DNA from: Lamellibrachia columna
Lineage: Eukaryota; Annelida; Polychaeta; Sabellida; Siboglinidae
DNA: 64,000 nucleotides
Direction of reading: 5' to 3'
Assembly: GCA_963662155.1 (NCBI GenBank)
Contig: OY759265.1
Location: 60,342,326 to 60,406,325, forward strand
Positions 11,301 through 21,500 of the stretch are shown in pieces. Every line of letters starts with the position of its first letter. Positions within the stretch are counted from its first letter, which is position 1. The translations under genes and the position numbers were made by a program. Under the pieces are notes generated by a model, which saw only the letters and a list, made by a program, of their open reading frames with translations, did not search any database and was not told where the DNA came from.

Positions 11301-12584
11301 TAGTATCCACTACGACATGCTAGCTCTGGTATCCACAAATTGCTAGCTGTGGTATCCACTACAACTTGCTAGCTCTAGCATCCACTACAACATGCTAGCT
11401 CTAGTATCCACTACAGCAGGCTAGCTCTAGCATCCACTACGACATGCTAGATCTAGTATCCACAAATTGCTAGCTCTGGTATCCACAAATTGCTAGCTCT
11501 AGTATCCACTACAACATGCTAACTCTAGTATCCACAAATTGCTAGCTCTGGTATCCACAAATTGCTAGCTCTGGTATCCACTACAGCAGGCTAGCTCTAG
11601 TATCCACTACAGCAGGCTAGCTCTAGTATCCACTACAGCAGGCTAGCTCTAGCATCCACTACAACATGCTAGCTTTAGTATCCACAAATTGCTAGCTCTG
11701 GTATCCACAAATTGCTAGCTCTGGTATCCACTACAACAGTCTAGCTCTAGTATCCACTACGACATGCTAGCTCTAGTATACTATCCACTACAACAGGCTA
11801 GCTCTAGCATCCACTACGACATGCTAGCTCTAGTATCCACAAATTGCTAGCTCTGGTATCCACTACAACAGTCTAGCTCTAGTATCCACTACGACATGCT
11901 AGCTCTAGTATACTATCCACTACAACAGGCTAGCTCTAGCATCCACTACGACATGCTAGCTCTAGTATCCACAAATTGCTAGCTCTGGTATCCACTACAA
12001 CAGTCTAGCTCTAGTATCCACTACGACATGCTAGCTCTAGTATACTATCCACTACAACAGGCTAGCTCTAGTATACTATCCACTACGACATGCTAGCTCT
12101 AGTATACTATCCACTACAACATGCTAGCTCTGGTTTCCACTACAACTTGCTAGCTCTGGTATCCAATACAACATGCTAGCTTGTTTGTGCAAATTTATAT
12201 TGGAGTGAAATCATCGGACAAACTATTAAATTACTTTAAAGGGTTTGTAGTGGAATAAACGCATGCACATGATCACAACTATTTTGTTTTGTTAATTTCA
12301 GATGTTGCTGTAGATAATGTGGACTACTTTGCTTTCCTTGATGGTAAGTTTGTAAGCTTCTGCTACAGCAGCGAAGCTAGTAACAGCAAATACAAGTAAA
12401 TACAAGTAAAGAATATACCCCAGCCCTACATCTTTACGTAATCTTCTTTTCCAGAGCCAGGTTTAGATTTTTTTTATTCTGTAAAAATATAAATATTGTG
12501 CAAACATAATTATGTTATAGTAAATTTTAACTGGTATTTTAACTGGTACACTCATTTCTGTTTACAGGGACACTGGACACTTGA
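5145..12584 (+). CDS. POLE4: DNA polymerase epsilon subunit 4 (histone-fold subunit), four exons
   Basis: Joining 5145-5345, 10517-10601, 12302-12343 and 12568-12584 gives 345 nt, 114 residues plus TGA, close to the 117 residues of human POLE4. All introns are GT-AG and all phases agree (0, 1, 1). Residues 1-34 are an acidic, disordered tail. The histone fold starts near residue 36 with LPLSRIKHMVKLDPDVTLAS, continues in exon 2 with ELF...KRKTVQKKDL, and ends with VDYFAFLDGTLDT, all matching POLE4. In the family, POLE4 pairs with POLE3 as an H2A/H2B-like dimer that stabilises polymerase epsilon and binds DNA and histones at nuclear replication forks. Intron 1 holds a 4.3-kb mobile element and intron 2 a 1.3-kb array; the exons look intact. 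Confidence 0.95.
5690..6120. repeat. Left terminal inverted repeat of the intron-1 element
   Basis: Pairs in inverted orientation with 9594-10035. Identity is clearly imperfect, with small indels, so the insertion is not recent. Confidence 0.8.
6388..6566. repeat. Pyrimidine-rich 30-bp minisatellite, about 5-6 copies
   Basis: Unit ACTCCCCTCTATCCCTCGCC plus CTCATTCTCC. The plus strand is almost pure pyrimidine, so a purine:pyrimidine mirror structure is possible. It abuts the LINE fragment on the minus strand. Confidence 0.85.
6550..6960 (-). mobile_element. RTE/craniofacial-development-protein-2-like LINE, C-terminal reverse-transcriptase fragment
   Basis: On the minus strand the protein contains ENNWVRRIVGVKRIDKQRM, then RRRRGRPRLRLEDCV. 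This is the characteristic tail downstream of the reverse-transcriptase core in RTE-like elements (CENNWVRRI..., RGRPR.RW.DCV). The part nearer 6960 continues the match in another frame, so it is frameshifted and dead. It is nested within the long-TIR element. Confidence 0.8.
7230..8330 (+). pseudogene. Broken PIF1-family DNA helicase gene carried by the intron-1 element
   Basis: Pieces of a PIF1-like superfamily 1 helicase occur in the right order. CHNVLITGQA (about 7279-7314) is followed, after a frame-shifting insertion of about 7 bases, by the Walker A segment AGAGKTTLLKRV (7318-7353). Next come VADTASTGIVTTQFDDDTMT and AWAGVK (to 7471), a GT donor at 7472, and an acceptor before 7695 opening DGRFSTKEVCNHVK. 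Then come QLDQLCHHIREN (about 8095-8135) and the Walker B-side block GGIQRVLCENFCQLLPVPD (about 8145-8205), where intact family members have GDF.QLPPV. PIF1 proteins unwind DNA 5' to 3' using ATP. Frameshifts and the GD-to-EN change argue it is inactive. Confidence 0.8.
7785..7860 (+). mobile_element. Possible tRNA-derived (SINE-like) fragment
   Basis: GGTAGCGCATTGGTTAGAAC resembles a tRNA A-box/D-arm, and GGTTTCGGTAG about 40 bases later is a poor B box. It lies in an intron of the helicase relic. No fold or CCA-bearing stem can be supported, so this is not a tRNA gene. Confidence 0.35.
8606..8855. repeat. 41-bp minisatellite, about 6 copies
   Basis: Unit GTACAGGCAACACTGTTCAC then GAGGTACAACCTCACCAACAA. 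Units contain the imperfect palindrome GAGGTACAACCTC. Located in the mobile element just after the helicase relic. Confidence 0.9.
9235..9492 (+). pseudogene. Cys-rich frame near the 3' end of the intron-1 element
   Basis: An 85-codon frame contains CVHATRCKCADRRKRRSFG followed by RSCFNNC, a Cys pattern recalling metal-binding tails of some element-encoded proteins. It may be the last exon of the element's own protein, but no family can be named and its start is not supported. Confidence 0.3.
9594..10035. repeat. Right terminal inverted repeat of the intron-1 element
   Basis: Reverse complement of about 5690-6120. It ends where similarity to the left arm is lost, just beyond TTGACTCATGTC at 10012-10023. 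Confidence 0.8.
10238..10430. repeat. Short simple repeats in POLE4 intron 1
   Basis: A (CAGTGA/CAATGA)n tract lies at about 10240-10275. About 2.5 copies of a roughly 31-bp unit, containing GACTAGATGGCTTATCCTAG, lie at about 10355-10428. Confidence 0.75.
10517..10601 (+). CDS. POLE4: POLE4 exon 2
   Basis: Acceptor TTTTTGACAG precedes GAGCTG and donor GTACGT follows. It codes ELFIQDLTKEAYSS and KRKTVQKKDL plus one base. KRKT.Q..DL is the most recognisable POLE4 signature. It is too short (85 nt) to appear as an independent open frame. Confidence 0.93.
10890..12185. repeat. CTAG-rich 26/23-bp minisatellite in POLE4 intron 2, about 50 copies
   Basis: The main unit is GCTAGCTCTAGTATCCACTA plus CAACAT; a shorter version has CACAAATT in place of CACTACAACAT. 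The variants are mixed in blocks, and a composite block of about 125 bp with the insertion TATACTATCC recurs three times between about 11730 and 12065. GCTAGC palindromes recur in most units. The array fills most of the 1.7-kb intron and ends about 115 bp before exon 3. Confidence 0.92.
12302..12343 (+). CDS. POLE4: POLE4 exon 3
   Basis: A 42-nt exon between the acceptor TTAATTTCAG and donor GTAAGT. It codes VAVDNVDYFAFLD with split codons at both ends (phase 1 and 1), matching the C-terminal helix of POLE4 (AVDEFAFLEG in human). Confidence 0.93.
12568..12584 (+). CDS. POLE4: POLE4 exon 4 (last coding exon)
   Basis: Acceptor TGTTTACAG is followed by GGACACTGGACACTTGA, coding GTLDT and the TGA stop at 12582-12584. 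The GTLD ending is the usual POLE4 C-terminus. Confidence 0.92.
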
Positions 12585-12816
12585 TAGACATGTGGCAGAT
12601 ATCTACCATCCACATACAGAAATCACATGAATTTCAAATACAGGCAATATTTATGAAAACAGTATACTAGTTGCTGCTGCCACCTAGTAGATGTTAATGT
12701 ACTACTTTCCCAGGCTGTGTCGACATAGAACTAATGAAATCGTTCCTGCCAAGAATAATCTGCTGTCGGCACTAAGAACATTTATTCATTAGTAATGCTT
12801 GACAGCATTTATTCTG

Positions 12817-12822
12817 AATAAA
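12817..12822 (+). terminator. POLE4 polyadenylation signal
   Basis: AATAAA about 235 bases after the POLE4 stop codon, followed by a T/G-rich stretch (GTGTGTATTATT). It is the only canonical signal I see before the next array. Confidence 0.7.
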
Positions 12823-12924
12823 GTGTGTATTATTAAATGCTGTTGATAAATACTGTACTTTTCCAATGTTTCAATGCTAACATGGCTGCAATAAATGGTG
12901 AACTGTATCATGAGAAAATTTTGC

Positions 12925-13262
12925 TTTTGGATGACTAAGACGTCAAATCAACACCATGCTGGATGACTAAGACGTCAAATCAACACCATACTGGATTACT
13001 AACGCGTCAAATCAGCACCATACTGGATGACTAACACGTCAAATCAACACCATACTGGATTACTAACGCGTCAAATCAACACCATACTGGATGACTAACG
13101 CATCAAATCAGCACCATACTGGATGACTAACACGTCAAATCAACACCATACTGGATGACTAACGTCAAATCAGCACCATACTGGATGACTAACACGTCAA
13201 ATCAGCACCATACTGGATGACTAATGCGTCAAATCAGCACCATACTGGATGAGTAACAAAAT
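12925..13262. repeat. 32-bp minisatellite between the convergent genes, about 10 copies
   Basis: Unit CTGGATGACTAACACGTCAA plus ATCAACACCATA, with C/G and A/G variants; one unit is shortened. It begins about 100 bases after the POLE4 poly(A) signal and ends before the DNAJC14 signal, so it separates the two gene ends. Confidence 0.92.
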
Positions 13263-13375
13263 ATTGGATGTGTAACAGGCTGATTGATAACAACATTGGC
13301 CAAGAGGCTGTGTAACAACAGACTGGACTCGACTGTGTTGAAATGTCTACATAATAACTGATTATATATACAAAC

Positions 13376-13381
13376 TTTATT
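13376..13381 (-). terminator. Probable DNAJC14 polyadenylation signal
   Basis: TTTATT on the plus strand, which is AATAAA on the minus strand, about 2.0 kb beyond the DNAJC14 stop codon. If this is the site used, the 3' UTR includes the 51-bp array. Other AATAAA-like sites closer to the stop have not been excluded. Confidence 0.45.
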
Positions 13382-14697
13382 CATTAAGCAAGTTACCAAA
13401 ATACATTTGTGTTTTCTATAAAAAGCAGCATTCTTAGCTCAATACATAGACAAACATGACAACAGTGACTCTTATCACTTTATGTAGAACAGTGACTTAG
13501 GTTTATCAATATGCAGCATACAAAACGGCTTACATTTTTATAGGTGTGTATTAAATACATAAACATTAACGTAGTAGTAGTTAACAGCCCTAAAAGAAAA
13601 CCTCTCCAACACGGAGCTGTACCTGAACATTTTATAAGGTTCCAACATGGCAATATACATTAAATGTAGTTATTTTAGAATGTTACTCTGCAGTTCAAAG
13701 CCAATTCAGTTTAAATGTGACTTGCCAGCTTCTTGCACTGGATGGTAGAAGATTCCATATCACAGTGTTAAGTGGTAATGTGTGGGTGCAAGTCACAAAC
13801 AGAGTGATGCTATGGGATGTTATGGTATCCAAGTCACAAACAGAGTGATGCTATGGTATCCAAGTCACAAACAGAGTGATGCTATGGGATGTTATGGTAT
13901 CCAACGTACACAGACCATTTTCCCAGCAAGTTGATATCACTGGCCAATGTCACTTGCATGGCCTTTCTGACTGGTCAATCAAAATATCAGTTGCATCAAA
14001 GATCACGGTTTGTCAACTTAACAGCTGTATGTGTCGTAGAACACGCATTGTTTGTCACAGATTTGCTCTTGTATACATGACATCAACTACTCAAGCAAGA
14101 TTATGATTGCGAGCAAATACTAACAGAACGAACTAAATCCAAACGTACAAAATAACAATACGGTTATAATATAATGGACATGTACTAATGCATCCTTCTG
14201 TTTCATATGCTGAAAGACTAGGGCACTCAGTACATATATAATTGCCAAGCTTAGCTCCAACCAGGGTTGGGATTATAAAATTATGCTTGCCTTGCAAAAC
14301 TTTAATTCTGCATCTCGTAAAATATTATTTTAATTAAAGTGGATTACAACTGCTTTTTTAGATTTCTTGGCACACGTGAACAGGACACTGAATATTTTCA
14401 CCCTGCTTTGATCATAATTGATGACACAGGTTAATTATGTTATTACACTGTTGACTTAGTTTTTTACACCCTTAAAATAATAGGATTACGACTTAACCTT
14501 ATCCTAACCCTACCGTAGAGGAAATACCATCAGTCAAAGTGAAAAATAACTTCGCTTTGTTAGAACAAGACACGAGGTTTTCTGTCAACACATGATGTGT
14601 ATCAATTTCTAAGGCCACTTTTACCTCACTACAAATTGGCACAAAACTACAGAACATCTCAAGTGGTGCAGTCAAAGAATGGTGCTCATAATACTGT
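13382..14697 (-). other. Probable DNAJC14 3' UTR / intergenic DNA
   Basis: No coding region is recognised. It contains 2.7 copies of an approximately 41-bp unit (AAGTCACAAACAGAGTGATG...) at about 13789-13903. Open frames at 13876-14106 have no recognisable content. Confidence 0.4.
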
Positions 14698-15415
14698 GCA
14701 ATTCTGCCAGTAACTGTTATGTTGCAGTGTCACGCACTGACGGCACATTCAATTCTGCCAGTAACTGTCATGTTGCAGTGTCACGCACTGATGACACATT
14801 CAATTCTGCCAGTAACTGTCATGTTGCAGTGTCAAGCACTGATGGCACATTCAATTCTGCCAGTAACTGTCATGTTGCAGTGTCACGCACTGACGGCACA
14901 TTCAATTCTGCCAGTAACTGTCATGTTGCAGTGTCACGCACTGACGGCACATTCAATTCTGCCAGTAACTGTCATGTTGCAGTGTCACGCACTGATGGCA
15001 CATTCAATTCTGCCAGTAACTGTCATGTTGCAGTGTCAAGCACTGACGGCACATTCAATTCTGCCAGTAACTCATGTTGCAGTGTCAAGCACTGACGGCA
15101 CATTCAATTCTGCCAGTAACTGTCATGTTGCAGTGTCACGCACTGACGGCACATTCAATTCTGCCAGTAACTGTCATGTTGCAGTGTCACGCACTGACGG
15201 CACATTCAATTCTGCCAGTAACTGTCATGTTGCAGTGTCACGCACTGATGGCACATTCAATTCTGCCAGTAACTGTCATGTTGCAGTGTCAAGCACTGAC
15301 GGCACATTCAATTCTGCCAGTAACTGTCATGTTGCAGTGTCAAGCACTGATGGCACATTCAATTCTGCCAGTAACTGTCATGTTGCAGTGTCACGCACTG
15401 ATGGCACATTCAATT
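14698..15415. repeat. 51-bp minisatellite starting at the DNAJC14 stop codon, about 14 copies
   Basis: Unit CATTCAATTCTGCCAGTAAC, TGTCATGTTGCAGTGTCACG, CACTGACGGCA. The last unit runs into the final codons of DNAJC14: the shared TTCAATT contains the TCA that is the TGA stop on the minus strand (15410-15412). The array is therefore the start of the DNAJC14 3' UTR. As 51 is a multiple of three, 17-residue periodic open frames run through it; they are artefacts. Confidence 0.93.
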
Positions 15416-15548
15416 TTTTCGTTTTCGGCGGCGCTTCTTTGCCTTGGGTTTCCATGTGTTGCTTGGGAAGTCAGGATCATCGAAGCTGGATCCCTGATTG
15501 AATGGAGCCGAGCCGAAATGTCTCAGGAAGTCGTCCAGGTTGTCCTTA
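15410..15548 (-). CDS. DNAJC14: DNAJC14 last exon (C-terminal basic tail and stop)
   Basis: Acceptor TGTTTCAG is followed by one base of a split codon, then KDNLDDFLRHFGSAPF, a middle segment with DDPDFPSNTWKP, and KAKKRRRKRKN, then TGA. The human protein ends similarly (DLQDFLSRIF... then a Lys/Arg-rich end). Its phase (2) does not follow from the previous exon found (phase 0), which points to an exon not identified between them. Confidence 0.82.
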
Positions 15549-18500
15549 CTGAAACAGTACAGAATGATGACACCCAACAATGAACTTGGATATGATGATG
15601 ACCCAGCAATAGAAAAGATCTGGTGACACGACAATGACGTGACATTGGAAAGAACTCTGATGGTGAGCAATATGACCCAACAGTAACAATAGTGACACTG
15701 GAATCAGACCTGGGGCCGAGGTACTCGGTACTTTTGTACTCAAGTACATTTTTGAAATACTCGTACTTGTAGAAATTATGATCATGTACTCGTACTCGTG
15801 TTCAATGTACTCAGATTTTAAGAGCACATTACAAGTACATCTGAGTACTTTTTCAAATATGATGTGAAATTTATTATTTTATCAAATCATTAACAACTAC
15901 AACAATTAAAAAAAATATGGTAGCAAATTGTATTACCTGCATATGAATCATATGAATCAAATAAAAAAAGGTGTTATGTTCTGTCAAGTGTCTCAGCTGA
16001 GTTATATATGTTTTCTAATAAAGGATCATTAAAAACATTTTTATTATGTCAATTCTATTGCAATAACCATGATATTAATTGCAATGTAAGCCCCTGATTT
16101 GTAATAATTATTATTGTAAAATTTAGTAGATGTGGTTTCATTTTTATGTATTTTATGAGGTTTCACAAATTCACACTGTGGATCACATTGAATGCATTGA
16201 AGCCACAAAGGCTTTGCTTCAAGAAGCAGCATCTTTTGATTCTTTTCCCAGTCACAAATCCCTAGTTATTATCCATAGTTGTACTAATTACCAGTCCAGG
16301 CCACAATCCTTGTGTTTGTTTAATTAAGCCAGGAAGTTCAGTAAGACCATAATGAAAGGGTCATTCATCAGTTAGCCATAAAATGCCTTTGGTGCTCTCT
16401 CAACTGACAGTGCTAAGTACTGAGTCTTCTGAAGTTTGGTGACTTAAGTCAGACAGCCTGCACCAGTATTGTCTGGTGCCAATTTGTAGTGTTGTTCAAG
16501 TACAAAGGGGTATTGAGCCCTGGACATTTGGCAGGTGCTAATCCACCCTCTCAGCAAACATTAGTTGTGGACTTGTGGTCACTGCCAGCCACAACATGCC
16601 TAACAGTGTTCATTGATTCTAATATCATATATATATTTAATGGTTATATTTCTTTTCTCTTGTTATGTTGTGCTATCGAATGTGTTTTGAAAAGTATTTT
16701 AAACTTAAATACATTTTAGCCCATATTTGAATGCATACCCTGTACATTTGAATGCGAATCGCACCTTTGAATTGAATGCAACCCCCAGTTTGGTCCAAAA
16801 CATACAGATTTTTTACAGTTTTCCTCATAAAAGTCTGATCAACTGCTGTTGCATAGTCAAATCTTCCTGAATTATATAAATTAATTCACAATGTTTACTT
16901 TTAAAATACGTTATTATTACTATACAGAGTTACTATAGTATCATACAATAGGTACTCGAACTCAGCTTTGAGCAATGTACTCGTACTCAGCCATCACCAA
17001 TGTACTCGTACTTTACTCATGAAAATGTACTTGGGCCCAGGTCTGACTGGAATGAATCCAGAGGCTGACAAAAATAACATTATCTACAATGATCAGTTCC
17101 AGGGCTCAGCACAACACTGGCAATAAGCCTAGTGGGACTCAACACAACACTGCCAATAAGCCTAGTGGGACTCAACACAACACTGCCAATAAGCCTACTG
17201 GGACTCAACACAACACTGCCAATAAGCCTAGTGGGACTCAACACAACACTGCCAATAAGCCTACTGGGACTCAACACAACACTGCCAATAAGCCTAGTGG
17301 GACTCAACACAACACTGCCAATAAGCCTACTGGGACTCAACACAACACTGGCAATAAGCCTAGTGGGACTCAACACAACACTGGCTATAAGCCTAGTGGG
17401 ACTCAACACCACACTGGCGATAAGCCTAGTGGGTCTCAACACAACACTGGCAATAAGCCTAGTGGGACTCAACACAACACTGGCAATAAGCCTAGTGGGA
17501 CTCAACACAACACTGGCTATAAGCCTAGTGGGACTCAACACAACACTGGCGATAAGCCTAGTGGGTCTCAACACAACACTGGCAATAAGCCTAGTGGGAC
17601 TCAACACAACACTGGCAATAAGCCTAGTGGGACTCAACACAACACTGGCTATAAGCCTAGTGGGTCTCAACACAACACTGGTGATAAGCCTAGTGGGACT
17701 CGGAAATAAAATACAACTATTTCAAAAGGTCATAATTTATCAGCTACACAATAAGATAGTGCACTGACTTGAAACAAGAAAACTTCAGCAATCTGAATCT
17801 ATTCCTCGAAGGGTCACCAGTTAGATATTTGCTTGAACCTTGTCACACAAAGCCTGTGAACTGGACTAAATTTGATAGAGAGTTATGTATACAGGAGTTG
17901 AGCATGGTGAATAATGCTACCGGGCTTTGTGCTGGTGGCGATGTCTTGTCATCAAGTGGGCCCTCACAGTGTGTAGGTTCGGCTGCAGTCTCCGCAGTTT
18001 GCCCTGTCAACAAATATTCTACTCACAACACGTATACAATGTAGTGGCTGTAAATATATTTTTCAAAGGTATTTCAAATACATTTCAAAAGTATTAAAAT
18101 TACCTTTGGAATACTTCCCATATTTTAGAGAACTTAGTAGGCTGTACTAAATTTCTGTTTCATGTACATTTATATGGTTGATAAGATTACTACACTGACC
18201 TCACAACTTGCAAGTATAAATTGTAGTGATGTGCTATTTACTGCTCCATAAAATTTAGAAACACAACCCACATGACTGTACTCGTCCAAAAATGAAATTT
18301 TCACAAATTTCGATAAAGCAGATATACTGCAGTTTAAACAATGTTGATGAAGAAACAGTAAAGAAAACCATAGAAAGCCTTCCAACAAAAAACAGTAGTG
18401 GTTGTGGTGGTATTTCTTCAACTCTTTAACATAATAGAACCTACAATCATTAAGTCATTAACCCCACTAACAAACCAAGTCATAAAAACTCCCTGACACA

Positions 18501-21500
18501 CTTAAACTTGCAAAAGTAATTCTTATTTTTAAGAAAGACAAACCATCATAACAAATTATAGACCAATTTCTCTCCTTCCAACTATATCAAAAGTATTAGA
18601 GAAAATAATTTATTAGTCTGTGTGTGTGCGTGCGTGCGTGCGTGCGTGCGTGCGTGTATTGATATGATAATATATCTTTCACAGCTTATTTCTACATACA
18701 TGTATTGTCTAATATTCCAATACCTACATATACACATGAATAGTTGTGCACGCTCTTTTGCTCTTTCTTTCTTCTACTACACATAGCACTTCCTTTGTAT
18801 AAATTAGTTAATAAATAATTTGTGTGGCTCCTATGAGAGCAACTGTAATGTCTTAATAGGAATCACTGCTCCCTTTAATAAAAATGACATGGTACTTGTA
18901 TATATGTTCACTTACTGTTTATATTAATTTGATATTATCCATACTCTATGTTGGGGTCTAAATAAACTTTCTTTCTCTGACAACTGATGGCTGTTTCCCG
19001 TAATACAAACAGCCTTGTTCAAAACAATAACGTCTACTATAAGTGTTGGCACGTAGCAACTGTTTCATAGCTGAAAATAGCAGAACCTTCATACTATTTT
19101 TTTACTTTTACTGAAGGCAACATATTAGTGTGTACCTGACAGGAGGCCCAGGCTGTGACGTCGTAGATGACACCCTCCATGCAGGCGTAGTAGCAAAACA
19201 GGAAGCCGTCCTCAGCCCACAAGTCATTCTGTGCAAACAAGACATACTTTATATTTATTATATAATAAGCGGTACTCTGTCGCCATCAAGACAGTTCACA
19301 GACACTGAGCAACATTGAAAAAGTGACTTTAAATGACCGGGCAACGTGTAGTGGTTTACATCAACTCGACCCAGACATTTTAATATTTATTCTCATTTCT
19401 TGGTGGGAAAAGGTAAATAAATTACATTATAATGGCTGACAGATAGGTCAGGTGCGGTATAAAATCGGTGTCAGCCTCACCCAGGACTTCATATAAATGA
19501 TCTCCAATAACTCTTGTTAAGCTATAAGCTAGCCATTTTGCACTGCTCTCTATTTCATGGAAACACATAGGTCAGATGCAGATTTAGTACTGTACAATTA
19601 GATGTACACTGACCTCTTTAGCCGGGTGGTACTTCCAGCACGAGCTGCAGTAGCGAGCAGAGTTTCTGGTTCGGTCTGTCGCTATTCGGAGATGGGTGCC
19701 TCCACACATGTCACATATCAGGTTATTGGCTGCCTGCAGGTAGGTTACCCATGTAATAAAAACCTGACGTATGTATCACTCAAATATATTCAGGTTTCAT
19801 TCCTTTTTTACACATCTGATTAAAATTCTAATCCTGGCCTTTTTAAGGCATTTGAGAAAATTTTCATACCAAGACATTTCAAATTTTTATTTTGAAGCAG
19901 TTTATGTATACAGCTTTCAGGAGTGCATAGATAACTGTAATTCAACTCCTGTCTATTTTTTTGCAATTTCTTTCATTCATTTAGTGTCTACCATGTTAGT
20001 TTGTAAGTAAACAATGCTGGCTCAATTTTGTTCTTGCTAAATTCTCCTGTTTTCAAGGCTATGAATTTTAGTGAACAAATTCCAAGCTGTTAAAGCATGT
20101 CTTCTCCGCATTGTAACTATGCAACAGAACAAGACATACCTCCTTCATTTGTTCTCTCCACTGTGTCACCTCATCAACAAAGTCTTGCTACAAAACAAGA
20201 AACAATCTGCATTAGCAAGAGGACCGTGGAAATGTCAACAATGTGGAGATGGGTGTGTACTCAATTATCATCATACAAAACTGGCAACAGCAATCACAAG
20301 CACACGAAAAAACAATCCAATTAACAGATGTGTCCATTCTCTAGCAAGATGCTCAAGTTATGTGTACACAAACAAATATATAGGTGAACAAAAAGAAATA
20401 TAATGTTGCAATAACAAGACTAATATTTTCACAACACTTCAGACCTGTTCCTTCCAACACCAACTTGAAAACAACACTGTTCCTTCCAGCACCAACTTAA
20501 CAACAACACTGTTCCTTCCAACACCAACTTGACAACAACACTGTTCCTTCCAGCACCAACTTGACAACAACACTGTTCCTTCCAACACCAATTGGACAAC
20601 AACACTGTTCCTTCCAGCACCAACTTGACAACAACACTGTTCCTTCCAGCACCAACTTGACAACAACACTGTTCCTTCCAGCACCAACTTGACAACACTG
20701 TTCCTTCCAGCACCAACTTGACAACAACACAGTTCCTTCCAGCACCAACTTGACAACACTGTTCCTCCTAGCACAAACTTGACAACAACACTGTTCCTTC
20801 CAGCACCAACTTGACAACAACACTGTTCCTTCCAACACCAACTTGACAACACTGTTCCTTCCAACACCAACTTGATAACAACACTGTTCCTTCCAACACC
20901 AACTTGATAACAACACTGTTCCTTCCAACACCAACTTGACAACACTATTCCTTCCAGCACCAACTTGAAAACAACACTGTTTCTTCCAACACCAACTTGA
21001 TAACAACACTGTTCCTTCCGGCACCAACTTGACAACACTGTTCCTTCCAGCACCAACTTGACAACAACACAGTTCCTTCCAGCACCAACTTGACAACACT
21101 GTTCCTTCCAGCACCAACTTGACAACACTGTTCCTTCCAGCACTAACTTGACAACAACACAGTTCCTTCCAGCACCAACTTGACAACACTGTTCCTTCCA
21201 GCACCAACTTGACAACAACACAGTTCCTTCCAGCACCAACTTGACAACACTGTTCCTTCCAGCACCAACTTGACAACAACACAGTTCCTTCCAGCACCAA
21301 CTTGACAACACAGTTCCTTCCAGAACCAACTTGACAACAACACTGTTCCTTCCAGCACCAACTTGATAACACTGTTCCTTCCAGCACCAACTTGACAACA
21401 CTGTTCCTTCCAGCACCAACTTGATAACAACACTGTTCCTTCCAGCACCAACTTGACAACACTGTTCCTTCCAGCACCAACTTGACAACAACACAGTTCC

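Larger units (their letters stand above)
17702..19135. other. DNAJC14 intron 11 remainder
   Basis: Apart from the LINE fragment and microsatellite listed separately, I recognise nothing. A 91-codon plus-strand frame at 17769-18044 has protein-like composition but no recognisable domain. I searched the minus strand here for the missing DNAJC14 exon (an N.H.V.Y.I-type segment) and did not find it. Confidence 0.4.

Noticed and set aside
14719..15583. 260- and 169-codon plus-strand frames
   Set aside because: They run through the 51-bp array and antisense to the last DNAJC14 exon.
17769..18044. 91-codon plus-strand frame with mixed composition
   Set aside because: Looks somewhat protein-like but has no recognisable domain, no splice context and lies in an intron of the opposite-strand gene.
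20071..20403. 110-codon plus-strand frame with CQQCGDGC
   Set aside because: It overlaps DNAJC14 exon 9 on the opposite strand and has no family match; a chance CxxC.
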